30,838 bases of DNA from an uncultured Azospirillum sp. (GCF_946480385.1 NZ_CAMLJP010000080.1:1-30838), one strand, 5' to 3'; shown: positions 16,024 through 23,885, counted from the stretch's first letter. The notes: generated by a model from the sequence alone, not told the origin. Numbers and translations: made by a program.

Positions 16024-17295
16024 ATGCCCTTCGATCTACTCGATGTCAAAGCCTCCGTTTCGGATGCGGTGAAGGCCCACACGGTCGGCACCCACCGGGT
16101 CATGGCGCCCGAACAGACCCTGGCACGGGTCGCCCCGTTCCTGCCGATCATGGGAATCACCCGGGTGGCCAACGTCACCGGGCTGGATGCCGTCGGCATT
16201 CCGGTGGTGATGGTGACGCGGCCGAACTCGCGCTCCATCTCGGTGTCGCAGGGCAAGGGGGTGACGCTCGCCGCCGCCAAGGCGTCGGGAGTCATGGAGT
16301 CGATCGAGAGCTATCACGCCGAACGCATTACCCTGCCGCTGAAGTTCGCCAGCTTCGAGGAGCTGCGCTGGACCCACCCGGTGGTGGACGTCGACCGCCT
16401 GCCCCGGCTGTCGACCGGCAGCTTCAATCCCAACAGCCCCATCCTGTGGATCGAGGGGCAGGACCTGCTGAACGGCGGCCCGAAATGGGTTCCGTTCGAG
16501 ATGGTCCACCTGAATTTCACCGTGCCGATGGCCCCCGGCCACGGCGCCTTCCTGGCCGGCTCCAACGGGCTGGCGTCGGGCAACCACAAGGTGGAGGCGA
16601 TCAGCCACGCCGTCACCGAGCTGGTGGAGCGCGACGCGACCACCCTGTGGCGCCTGCAGGACCCGGCTGCCCAGACAACGACCCGCATCGACCTGGACAG
16701 CATCGACGATCCGGTCTGCCGTTCGCTGATCGACCGGTTCGAAGCCGCGGGCGTCGCCGTCGGCGTGTGGGAGACCACCAGCGACGTCGGCCTGCCCGCC
16801 TTCCTCTGCCGCATCGTCGAGCGTGAGGAGATGCCCCAGCATTCCATCCGCCCGGCCACCGGCATGGGCTGCCATGCGGCGCGCGAGATCGCCCTGTCCC
16901 GCGCCCTGACCGAAGCGGCGCAGAGCCGCCTGACCTTCATCGCCGGCGCCCGCGATGACATGCCCCGTGCCGAGTACGAGCGCCACCTCGACCCTGCCCA
17001 CCACGCCCGCTGGAAGGCGATGATCGTGGAGGGCGCCGGCCGGCGCTCCTTCCGCCATTGTCCGACCAGCACCGCCCCCACCATCGAGGCCGACCTCGCC
17101 CATCAGCTCGACCGTCTGCGCGCCGTCGGCATCGAGGAGGCGGTGGCGGTCGATCTGACCAAGCCCGAATTCGGCATCCCCGTCGTGCGCGTCGTCGTGC
17201 CGGGGCTGGAAGGTGCCGACGAGTCCCCCGATTACCTGCTGGGCGAACGCGGCCTGCGCGTGCTCGGCACCCAAGCCATGGAGAAGGCGGCATGA
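16024..17295 (+). CDS. YcaO-family ATP-dependent cyclodehydratase / amide-activating enzyme
   Basis: Encodes 423 residues. YcaO enzymes phosphorylate peptide backbone amides with ATP, giving azolines or, with TfuA, thioamides. Family landmarks are present: G-T-H-R (22-25), G-I-T-R-V-A (44-49), R-P-N-S-R-S-I-S-V-S-Q-G-K-G (66-79), the Mg/ATP site E-S-I-E-S-Y-H-A-E (92-100), S-N-G-L-A-S-G-N (180-187) and E-L-V-E-R-D-A (199-205). The C-terminus lacks the P-x-P-x-P tail of azoline-forming members, which fits the TfuA-dependent type. An upstream ATG at 15979 is in frame but lies in a hairpin arm; 16024 is preferred by family length, although its RBS is weak. It overlaps tfuA by 4 bases. Confidence 0.93.
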   Translation: MPFDLLDVKASVSDAVKAHTVGTHRVMAPEQTLARVAPFLPIMGITRVANVTGLDAVGIPVVMVTRPNSRSISVSQGKGVTLAAAKASGVMESIESYHAERITLPLKFASFEELRWTHPVVDVDRLPRLSTGSFNPNSPILWIEGQDLLNGGPKWVPFEMVHLNFTVPMAPGHGAFLAGSNGLASGNHKVEAISHAVTELVERDATTLWRLQDPAAQTTTRIDLDSIDDPVCRSLIDRFEAAGVAVGVWETTSDVGLPAFLCRIVEREEMPQHSIRPATGMGCHAAREIALSRALTEAAQSRLTFIAGARDDMPRAEYERHLDPAHHARWKAMIVEGAGRRSFRHCPTSTAPTIEADLAHQLDRLRAVGIEEAVAVDLTKPEFGIPVVRVVVPGLEGADESPDYLLGERGLRVLGTQAMEKAA

Positions 17296-18044
17296 GCGGC
17301 GTCTATGTCTTTCTCGGCCCCACCCTGCCGCGTGAGGACGCGGCGCTGGAGCTGGACGCCACCTATCTGCCGCCAGTCGCCCAGGGCGACGTTCTGCGGT
17401 TGTGTGCGGAAAAGCCGGCGGCCATCGGCATCATCGACGGCTTCTTCGAAAGCGTGCCGTCGGTCTGGCACAAGGAAATCCTCTACGCGATCCATGCCGG
17501 CATTCCGGTGTTCGGCGCCTCCAGCATGGGGGCGCTGCGCGCGGCGGAGCTGTATCCCTTCGGCATGGTCGGCGTCGGCGCCATCTTCGAGGCGTTCCGC
17601 GACGGCCGGCTGGAGGATGACGACGAGGTGGCGGTGATCCACGGCCCGGCCGAGCTGGGCTACACCTCCCTGTCGGAGGCGATGGTCAACATCCGCCGCA
17701 CCCTGTCCGACGCAGTGGCCGACCGGATGCTGACCGCCGAGACGGCCCTGCGCCTGGAATCCATCGCCAAGGAACTGCCCTACCGCGAGCGCGGCTATGG
17801 TCGGATGCTGCGGCTGGGCGGCGATATCGGCTTGCCGGCATCCGAATTGGCGGCTTTCCGCGGTTGGCTGCCGCAGGGCCGGTTCGACCAGAAGCGCGAA
17901 GATGCCAAGGCGATGCTGCGCACCATGGCGCGGCGGCTGGGCCGTCCGACGGGTGACGATGCAGCGCCGGAAGCCCGCTTCCACTTCGAGCGCACCGTCC
18001 TTTGGGAGCGTGCCCTGCGCGACGCGGCGCCGCGCGCGTTTTAG
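17292..18044 (+). CDS. tfuA: TfuA-like protein, YcaO partner
   Basis: Encodes 250 residues of the TfuA family, named for trifolitoxin production. Recognisable are the start V-Y-V-F-L-G-P-T-L, the segment A-I-G-I-I-D-G-F-F-E, K-E-I-L-Y-A-I, and the core G-A-S-S-M-G-A-L-R-A-A-E-L, followed by F-G-M-V-G-V-G and E-D-D-D-E-V-A-V. In characterised YcaO-TfuA systems (methanogen McrA thioamidation, thioamitides) TfuA is thought to supply sulfur or to recruit a sulfur donor. The start overlaps the ycaO stop (ATGA), giving translational coupling and implying a one-to-one partner role. No separate sulfurtransferase, protease or exporter gene is adjacent. Confidence 0.93.
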   Translation: MSGVYVFLGPTLPREDAALELDATYLPPVAQGDVLRLCAEKPAAIGIIDGFFESVPSVWHKEILYAIHAGIPVFGASSMGALRAAELYPFGMVGVGAIFEAFRDGRLEDDDEVAVIHGPAELGYTSLSEAMVNIRRTLSDAVADRMLTAETALRLESIAKELPYRERGYGRMLRLGGDIGLPASELAAFRGWLPQGRFDQKREDAKAMLRTMARRLGRPTGDDAAPEARFHFERTVLWERALRDAAPRAF

Positions 18045-18070
18045 GGGCCCACCCGCTAGCCGCAGCGCGC

Positions 18071-18089
18071 GGGGGGGGCGAGCCCCCCC
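18071..18089. repeat. G-run / C-run hairpin between tfuA and the crp-like gene
   Basis: A run of eight G, CGAG, and a run of seven C form a short, very stable hairpin 27 bases after the tfuA stop. No T-tract follows on the plus strand, so read-through into the regulator gene is likely. It may act as a 3' stabiliser or a weak terminator. Confidence 0.55.
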
Positions 18090-18121
18090 ACCCCGCCGCG
18101 AAACTGTGTCTGGACGGACGG

Positions 18122-18832
18122 ATGAACGCGCCGATGGATATTGCGGCGGTGCTGAGGCGCAACCGGCTGCTCGGGGAACTCGATGCCGGGCAGATGGCGG
18201 AAATGCTGACGCTGGGTCGCATCGCCCGCTTTGATGCCGACCAGATCATCTTCGACAAGGGGGACCCCGGCGACAGCCTGTTCGCCGTGTTGAAGGGTCA
18301 GATCGCCATCCGCACCTCCTCGGCGGACGGCAAGACGATGCTGCTGAACATCCTGGAAGCCGGCGATGTCCTGGGCGAGATCGGCCTGATCGACGGGCGG
18401 GAACGCACGGCCGCCGCGATCGCCCTGCGGCCGGTCGAGCTTTACCGCATCGACCGCGCCGACTTCATTCCCTTCCTGGAGCGCCACCCACGCCTGTGCA
18501 CCCGCATGATGATCGTGCTGTGCGACCGACTTCGCTGGGTATCGGAGAATATCGAGGACGCCGTTTTCCACGACGTGCCGCGCCGGCTTGCCCGCCGGCT
18601 GCTGCTGCTGTCGGACAGTTACGGGCAGCAGACCGGGACCGGCTTGCGGCTGACCCTGCCGCTGTCGCAGGAAGCCCTGGCCAACATGTTGGGCGTCACC
18701 CGCGAAATGGTGAACAAGTGTCTCGGCGCCCTACGAAAGGCCGGAGTGGTGACATACGCCAAAGGGTTTATCGTCATCAACGATCTGGCATTGCTTAAGG
18801 ACATGGCCGGTGACCCCGAACGGGTTCCCTAG
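18122..18832 (+). CDS. Crp/Fnr-family regulator with CRP-like cyclic-nucleotide pocket
   Basis: Encodes 236 residues. The N-terminal beta-roll (about 15-115) has the phosphate-binding cassette G-E-I-G-L-I-D-G-R-E-R-T-A (85-97), with E86 and R95-T96 where E. coli CRP has Glu72 and Arg82-Ser83 for cAMP. A long dimer helix follows, then a helix-turn-helix (182-205) with T-R-E-M-V-N-K (193-199). R194 and E195 match CRP Arg180 and Glu181, which read GTGA; K199 replaces Arg185. There are no Fnr-type N-terminal cysteines. It lies 77 bases after tfuA in the same direction and could be co-transcribed. The CRP palindrome at 15633 is its obvious candidate target. The ligand (cAMP, cGMP or none) is unproven. 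Confidence 0.88.
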   Translation: MNAPMDIAAVLRRNRLLGELDAGQMAEMLTLGRIARFDADQIIFDKGDPGDSLFAVLKGQIAIRTSSADGKTMLLNILEAGDVLGEIGLIDGRERTAAAIALRPVELYRIDRADFIPFLERHPRLCTRMMIVLCDRLRWVSENIEDAVFHDVPRRLARRLLLLSDSYGQQTGTGLRLTLPLSQEALANMLGVTREMVNKCLGALRKAGVVTYAKGFIVINDLALLKDMAGDPERVP

Positions 18833-18854
18833 GGGGAATCCTTACCTGCCTAAA

Positions 18855-18870
18855 GTTTTGTTCCCAAAAC
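18855..18870. promoter_or_regulatory. Inverted repeat GTTTTG-TTCC-CAAAAC
   Basis: A perfect 6+4+6 inverted repeat lies 22 bases after the crp-like stop and 70 bases before the right RHH start. TATAGT follows at 18886. Placement suits an operator for the RHH gene, possibly self-bound, but a weak terminator for the upstream gene cannot be excluded. Confidence 0.5.
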
Positions 18871-18939
18871 CGGTTGTGGTCGCGTTATAGTGTGCATGCG
18901 TTGGGGGCAATCGCACGGGTAGCACGAGGGCTTAAGAGC

Positions 18940-19320
18940 ATGTCGAGCGAAGGGAACAGGAAATCTCGCGTCGATCAATTTACGGGCGTCGCTTCATTGA
19001 CTTCCCGCACGCTCAAATTGTCCGGGCGCGATGTCACCATCCGATTGGAGCCGTCCTATTGGGAAGGCCTCGAAGAAATCTGCCGTCGGGAAGACCTGAC
19101 GGTGGACGAACTCTGCTACGATGTCCGTGACCGCATGGAGCAGCAGGGACGCCGCTCTACCCAGGCCGGCGTGTCGCTTGCCAACGCCTTGCGCGTGTTC
19201 GTGGTCGGCTATTTCCGGCAGGCGGCGACCGAACGCGGCCATGCGCGTGCCGGTCATGGCCAGGGCCGCCCCTTCATCGCGACGCCCTTCGACATCGTCC
19301 CGGTCACCAGCGACAGCTGA
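18940..19320 (+). CDS. Ribbon-helix-helix (RHH_4-type) DNA-binding protein, right copy
   Basis: Encodes 126 residues. The ribbon is S-R-T-L-K-L-S-G-R-D-V-T-I-R-L-E, followed by Y-W-E-G-L-E-E-I-C-R-R-E and L-T-V-D-E-L-C, then the C-terminal A-L-R-V-F-V-V-G-Y-F-R-Q-A. These blocks align one for one with the left copy at 15272, but this protein adds about 20 residues at each end and has normal high GC. The ATG at 18940 follows AGAGC after an earlier GAGG; the frame is open further upstream without a better start. It is the last plus-strand gene of the YcaO-TfuA neighbourhood, converging on bdhA. Its targets are unknown. Confidence 0.85.
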   Translation: MSSEGNRKSRVDQFTGVASLTSRTLKLSGRDVTIRLEPSYWEGLEEICRREDLTVDELCYDVRDRMEQQGRRSTQAGVSLANALRVFVVGYFRQAATERGHARAGHGQGRPFIATPFDIVPVTSDS

Positions 19321-19388
19321 AACCTGGAAAATCCGGCACTCTTGGGGACGGGCCTTTCGACCCGCTCCCAATGCTTGGCTTTGCCTGC

Positions 19389-20177
19389 TTATTGGGCGGT
19401 CCAGCCGCCGTCCATGGTCAGCGCCGCCCCGCGCATGTTGCCGGCCGCTTCCGAGCACAGGAACACCGCCAACTCGCCCAACTGTTCCGGGGTGACGAAG
19501 GACTTCGACGGCTGCTTCTCACTCAGCAGCTCGCGTCCGGCCTCCTCCACCGACAGGTTGCGTGAGGCGGCCAGCGCATCGATCTGCTTCTGCACCAGCG
19601 GCGTCAGCACCCAGCCCGGGCAGATGGCGTTGCAGGTGATGTTGGTCTCTGCCAGTTCCAGCGCCGTCACCTTGGTCAGGCCGATCACACCGTGCTTGGC
19701 GGCAACATAGGCCGACTTGTTGACCGACGCCACCAGCCCATGCACCGACGCGATGTTGATGACCCGGCCCCAGCCACGGGCCTTCATGCCCGGCAACGCC
19801 GCGCGGGTGCCATGGAAGACGGCCGACAGGTTGATGGCGATCACCGCGTCCCAGCGCTCCACCGGGAAGGCGTCGACTGGCGCCACATGCTGGATGCCGG
19901 CATTGTTGACCAGCACGTCCAACCGGCCATAGGCCGATTCGGTGGCGGCGACCATCGCCTCGATTTCTTCCGGCTTCGACATGTCGGCGCCATTATGGGC
20001 GACGCGCACGCCGAACTCCGTCGACAGCGACCGGCACAGCTCGGCGATGTAGTCGGCATCGCCGAAGCCGTTCAGCATCAGGTCAGCGCCCTGCCCCGCA
20101 AGCTGCCGTGCGATCCCAAGGCCGATCCCGCTGGTGGACCCAGTAACGAGCGCGGCCTTCCCCTTCAGATTGGTCAT
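19389..20177 (-). CDS. bdhA: D-3-hydroxybutyrate dehydrogenase (SDR family)
   Basis: Encodes 262 residues, the standard length. It oxidises D-3-hydroxybutyrate to acetoacetate with NAD+. The SDR landmarks are T-G-S-T-S-G-I-G (12-19), N-N-A-G (91-94), Ser144, and Y157-x3-K161 in the catalytic Y-V-A-A-K. The C-terminal G-G-W-T-A-Q is the ending typical of bacterial BdhA, whose last residues fold over the active site. It is the last gene of the permease-scoA-scoB-bdhA operon, six bases after scoB, with its AAGGA site overlapping the scoB stop. It links external ketone bodies or PHB breakdown to acetoacetate. Confidence 0.93.
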   Translation of the reverse strand: MTNLKGKAALVTGSTSGIGLGIARQLAGQGADLMLNGFGDADYIAELCRSLSTEFGVRVAHNGADMSKPEEIEAMVAATESAYGRLDVLVNNAGIQHVAPVDAFPVERWDAVIAINLSAVFHGTRAALPGMKARGWGRVINIASVHGLVASVNKSAYVAAKHGVIGLTKVTALELAETNITCNAICPGWVLTPLVQKQIDALAASRNLSVEEAGRELLSEKQPSKSFVTPEQLGELAVFLCSEAAGNMRGAALTMDGGWTAQ

Positions 20178-20183
20178 TCTTCT

Positions 20184-20837
<654 letters not shown>

Positions 20838-20854
20838 GGCTCGATACTCCCCAA

Positions 20855-21511
20855 TCAGCGCGGCTTGGAGGTGACGATGTGGTCGACCAGCACCGACGGC
20901 GTCATCACGGCGTCGGGCGGGATGCAGCCGACGGGCAGGATATCCTCTGCCTCGGCAATGACGGTGGCGCCGGCCATCGCCATGAGTGGGTTGAAGTTGC
21001 GCGCGGTCAGCGCGTAGGTCAGGTTGCCGTACAGGTCGGCCTGCTTGGCGGCGACCAGCGCGAAGTCGGCCTTGATCGGCATTTCCAGCAGATAGGTCAC
21101 GCCATCGATCTCGACCGTGCGCTTGCCCTCCTCCACCGTGGTGCCGACGCCGGTGGGGGTCAACACGCCGCCCAGCCCGACGCCTCCGGCACGGATGCGC
21201 TCGGCCAGCGTGCCCTGCGGCACCAGTTCCACCTCGATGTCGCCGGCGATCATCTGCTTCTGCGTCTCGGGGTTCAGACCGATGTGGCTCGTGACGACGC
21301 GGCGCACCAGCTTCTCGACCACCAGCTTGCCCAACCCGTTGCTGGGCCGGGCGGTGTCGTTGGCGATGATGGTCAGGTCGCGCTTGCCCTGGCGGATCAG
21401 TTCGTCCACCAGCCGGTTGGGGCCGCCGACGGCCATGAAGCCGCCGATCAGCAGGGAAGCGCCGTCGGGAATGCGCGCAACGGCTTCTTCCAGGGATATG
21501 AGCTTGTTCAT
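20855..21511 (-). CDS. scoA: 3-oxoacid CoA-transferase subunit A
   Basis: Encodes 218 residues. The alpha-subunit CoA-binding glycine motif is L-L-I-G-G-F-M-A-V-G-G-P, followed by N-R-L-V-D-E-L. Later G-G-V-L-T-P-T-G-V-G-T and A-D-L-Y-G-N-L-T-Y are typical of AtoD/ScoA proteins. It pairs with ScoB to form the transferase. Its ATG lies two bases beyond the permease stop, implying coupled translation. The same frame is open upstream through the permease gene, but that is a composition effect. Confidence 0.93.
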   Translation of the reverse strand: MNKLISLEEAVARIPDGASLLIGGFMAVGGPNRLVDELIRQGKRDLTIIANDTARPSNGLGKLVVEKLVRRVVTSHIGLNPETQKQMIAGDIEVELVPQGTLAERIRAGGVGLGGVLTPTGVGTTVEEGKRTVEIDGVTYLLEMPIKADFALVAAKQADLYGNLTYALTARNFNPLMAMAGATVIAEAEDILPVGCIPPDAVMTPSVLVDHIVTSKPR

Positions 21512-21513
21512 CG

Positions 21514-22905
21514 TCAGACGATCCCGGTCAGGTAGTAGACGGCGATCACGAAGAAGACCGCCAGCGTCTTGATGCAGGTGACGGCGAAGATGTCGCCATA
21601 GGACTGCCGGTGCGTCAGCCCGGTGACGCCCAGCAAGGTGATGACGGCACCGTTGTGCGGCAAGGTGTCCATGCCGCCGCTGGCCATAGAGGCGACGCGG
21701 TGCAGGACTTCCATCGGGATGCCGGCGGCGTTGGCGGCGTTGATGAACTGGTCGGCCATGGCGGCCAGCGCGATGCTCATGCCGCCGGATGCCGATCCGG
21801 TGATGCCGGCCAGAGCGGTGACCGTCACCGCCTCGTTCACCAGCGGGTTGGGGATGGCGGACAGCGCATCGCGGATCACCAGGAAGCCCGGCAGCGCCGC
21901 GATCACCGCACCGAAGCCATATTCCGACGCCGTGTTCATCGAGGCCAGCAGCGACCCGCCGATGGCGGCCTTCGTGCCCTCGGCGAATCGCTGGGACACC
22001 GGCTTCCAGGCGAAGGCCAGCACCAGCAGGATGCCGCAGAGCAGCGCTCCTTCCACCGCCCAGATGCCGGCGACGGCGGAGACCTGCGTCACCAGCGGCT
22101 TGGCGCCGGGGGTCAGCGCCACTTCGCTGGTGGCGCCGTACACGCTGGGGATCGCCATGGTGAACAGCTTGTTCAGCACGCCGACGGCAACCAGCGGCAA
22201 CAGCGCCAGGATCGGGTTCGGCAGCAGTTCGGACGCCACCGGCTCCGGCTCGTTGGTGTGGCCGCTGCCATAACCCTCGCCGCGCGCAATGGCAGAGCGT
22301 ACCCGCCATTCCAAATAGATCAGACCCAGCGTCAGGATGAAGACCGAACCGATCAGGCCTAGCCAGGGGGCGGCATAGGCGTCGGTCTTGAAGAAGGTGG
22401 TGGGGATGATGTTCTGGATTTGCGGCGTGCCCGGCAGCGCGTCCATCGTGACGGTGAAGGCGCCGAGTGCCACCACGCCGGGGATCAGGCGCTTGGGGAT
22501 GTCGCCTTGCCGGAACATCTCCGCCGCAAAGGGATAGACGGCGAAGACCACGACGAACAGCGACACGCCGCCATAGGTCAGCAGCAGGCAGACCAGGACG
22601 ATAGAGGTTACCGCCCGCTCGCGCCCGACCAGCTTGATGACGGCGGAGACGATCGACTTGGAGAAGCCGGACAGTTCGATCACCTTGCCAAACACCGCGC
22701 CCAGCAGGAAGACCGGGAAGTACAGCTTCACGAAGCCGACCATCTTGTCCATGAACAGGCCGGTAAAGACCGGCGGCACGGCCGACGGATCGGTCAGCAG
22801 CACCGCCGCCAGCGCCGCCACCGGCGCGAAGAGGATGACGCTGAAGCCCCGGTAGGCGACCAGCATGAGGAACGCGAGCGCTCCCAAGCAGATCAGGAAA
22901 CTCAT
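21514..22905 (-). CDS. GntP-family permease, probable 3-hydroxybutyrate/ketone-body importer
   Basis: Encodes 463 residues with about 12 membrane segments. Family signs are the start F-L-I-C-L-G-A-L-A-F-L, F-L-L-G-A-V-F-G-K, L-T-Y-G-G-V-S-L-F-V-V-V-F-A, and D-A-L-P-G-T-P-Q-I-Q-N, a conserved loop of GntP/anion-proton symporters. Gluconate is the classical GntP substrate, but the CoA-transferase and bdhA genes directly downstream point to 3-hydroxybutyrate or acetoacetate; this is inference from context. The ATG at 22905 is chosen because GAGGGAG lies upstream and the first membrane helix starts there. It is the first gene of the operon, about 120 bases downstream of the predicted sigma-54 start. 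Confidence 0.85.
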   Translation of the reverse strand: MSFLICLGALAFLMLVAYRGFSVILFAPVAALAAVLLTDPSAVPPVFTGLFMDKMVGFVKLYFPVFLLGAVFGKVIELSGFSKSIVSAVIKLVGRERAVTSIVLVCLLLTYGGVSLFVVVFAVYPFAAEMFRQGDIPKRLIPGVVALGAFTVTMDALPGTPQIQNIIPTTFFKTDAYAAPWLGLIGSVFILTLGLIYLEWRVRSAIARGEGYGSGHTNEPEPVASELLPNPILALLPLVAVGVLNKLFTMAIPSVYGATSEVALTPGAKPLVTQVSAVAGIWAVEGALLCGILLVLAFAWKPVSQRFAEGTKAAIGGSLLASMNTASEYGFGAVIAALPGFLVIRDALSAIPNPLVNEAVTVTALAGITGSASGGMSIALAAMADQFINAANAAGIPMEVLHRVASMASGGMDTLPHNGAVITLLGVTGLTHRQSYGDIFAVTCIKTLAVFFVIAVYYLTGIV

Positions 22906-23035
22906 TTGGACGATGCTCCCTCGGTGGTTCTTTTCGGATGCCCGACGTCTTGGGTGTCGGTTCCGGGCATTGCGGCTGAGACAGCCGACACAGCCTCTCG
23001 TGGTGGACCCGGCTACGGGTACATGCATCGATATG

Positions 23036-23051
23036 AGCAAGGGTCATGCCA
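23036..23051 (-). promoter_or_regulatory. Sigma-54 (-24/-12) promoter for the ketone-body operon
   Basis: On the minus strand the sequence reads TGGCATG-ACCC-TTGCT. It has the GG of the -24 box and the GC of the -12 box 10 bases apart, matching the sigma-54 consensus TGGCACG-N4-TTGCW with one mismatch in the first box. It points at the permease gene. The E. coli ato operon for acetoacetate is likewise sigma-54 dependent. Confidence 0.7.
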
Positions 23052-23137
23052 CTGGCAGGGAGCACAGTCGTCGCAGGCGAAACCTTTGGCACTGCTGACT
23101 TTTTGCGCTGCACATAAAACTGTCGACCAGATTCTCT

Positions 23138-23204
23138 GTCTCGGTTTTGAGACTACACGTCCGCAAGGAGTCTCCTATTGGAGATACCGTCTCACTTCTT
23201 AGAC
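23138..23204. promoter_or_regulatory. Three dyads GTCTC-N6-GAGAC, candidate enhancer (UAS) for a sigma-54 activator
   Basis: Copy 1 (23138-23153) is GTCTC-GGTTTT-GAGAC, a perfect dyad. Copy 2 (23170-23185) is GTCTC-CTATTG-GAGAT and copy 3 (23189-23204) is GTCTC-ACTTCT-TAGAC, each with one mismatch. Copies 1 and 2 are 32 bases apart centre to centre, about three helical turns, and lie roughly 100-140 bases upstream of the sigma-54 site, where NtrC-type activators usually bind. Confidence 0.65.
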
Positions 23205-23265
23205 AGGGGTGGCGAGACGAGACGATCCCAACGGACAGCGGTTGAGCGGGCCAATGGAATGCCGC

Positions 23266-23296
23266 TTGACCTTCCAATCGCTGAAAGGTGCAGCCT
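23266..23296 (+). promoter_or_regulatory. CueR/MerR-type promoter and operator of copZ
   Basis: The -35 box TTGACC (23266-23271) is followed by a 19-base spacer and CAGCCT as the -10 position. The spacer region holds the dyad ACCTT-N11-AAGGT, closely resembling the CueR operator of E. coli copA. An over-long 19-base spacer with a dyad between the boxes is the hallmark of MerR-family activation. No cueR gene is in the window. Confidence 0.72.
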
Positions 23297-23337
23297 GTCC
23301 CTATCGAGCATCGTCACACTGTCGAGGGAGAAGACCC

Positions 23338-23538
23338 ATGCTGACATTGAAAGTGTCCGGAATGACCTGCGGCCATTGCGCCCAGACCGTGACCAAGGCC
23401 GTGGAAGCCGTTCCTGCCGTAGACCGTGCGCTGGTCGATCTGAAGGCCGGCCAGGTCGCTGTCGAAGGAAATGCCGACGAATCCGTCATCCGCCAAGCCA
23501 TTGAGGATGCCGGTTATGAGGTACAAGGCCGGGCGTGA
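23338..23538 (+). CDS. copZ: Copper chaperone, single heavy-metal-associated (HMA) domain
   Basis: Encodes 66 residues, one complete ferredoxin-like HMA domain. The metal site is G-M-T-C-G-H-C (C11 and C14), as in CopZ. The end, I-R-Q-A-I-E-D-A-G-Y-E-V, is the usual last helix and strand of the fold. It carries Cu(I) in the cytosol to a CopA-type exporter or to a regulator; CopA is not in the window. GAGGGAG lies seven bases before the ATG. Copper control is strongly suggested by the CueR-type promoter just upstream. Confidence 0.92.
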   Translation: MLTLKVSGMTCGHCAQTVTKAVEAVPAVDRALVDLKAGQVAVEGNADESVIRQAIEDAGYEVQGRA

Positions 23539-23549
23539 GACGTCATCAC

Positions 23550-23590
23550 AAAAAAGAAAATGGGCGCCGGATCATGTGGCCGGCGCCCAT
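23550..23590 (-). terminator. Intrinsic terminator of hemP
   Basis: An 11-base perfect stem, ATGGGCGCCGG / CCGGCGCCCAT (23560-23570 with 23580-23590), has a 9-base loop. Read on the minus strand it is followed by TTTTCTTTTTT, a strong terminator for hemP. The plus side lacks a T-tract but could still stabilise the copZ message. Confidence 0.88.
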
Positions 23591-23629
23591 TCTCGGTGAC
23601 GTTTTCCCGGAAGGTTCGTTGAAGGTCTT

Positions 23630-23797
23630 TTATTTGGTCAGAATCAGCTTGTTGGCGCGGGTCACGCGCAGGCGGTAGCTCTGCCCGGCGTGCTGGATCA
23701 CGATCTCGCGGCTGCCCGACATCAGGCGGGCGGACTCGACCACCGGCAGGGACGCAGCGATGAAGGAGGCGGGAGCGGAGACGGCGCTGTCGTGCAT
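23630..23797 (-). CDS. hemP: Hemin uptake protein HemP
   Basis: Encodes 55 residues. The HemP pattern is clear: an N-terminal variable part, then L-M-S-G-S-R-E-I-V-I-Q-H-A-G-Q, and the invariant-type ending Y-R-L-R-V-T-R-A-N-K-L-I-L-T-K. HemP is a small cytosolic protein of iron/haem acquisition loci, shown in some bacteria to be needed for haem receptor expression. The longer frame to 23890 is rejected because family length fits the ATG at 23797. It stands alone here without haem receptor or transporter genes. A Fur-like box lies about 90 bases upstream. Confidence 0.9.
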   Translation of the reverse strand: MHDSAVSAPASFIAASLPVVESARLMSGSREIVIQHAGQSYRLRVTRANKLILTK

Positions 23798-23885
23798 GGC
23801 GTGTCTTTCTTGCTGGACGGACGTTGCGGTCGGCGATGTCCGGGCGTGAACCCTGAACCGGACCCTACCCTCGCCCGACTCTAAT

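Larger units (their letters stand above)
22906..23337. other. Divergent regulatory region between the ketone-body operon and copZ
   Basis: This 432-base stretch has no convincing gene. From left to right it holds the leader of the permease message, a sigma-54 promoter match (23036-23051, minus strand), a set of GTCTC/GAGAC dyads (23138-23204) with two more GAGAC half-sites (23214-23223), and a CueR-type promoter reading right (23266-23296). Confidence 0.7.

Noticed and set aside
20855..23113. One very long minus-strand open frame running through scoA and the permease gene
   Set aside because: It is scoA read in frame plus the out-of-frame permease region left open by high GC. The true permease lies in another frame with clear membrane helices and ends two bases before the scoA ATG.
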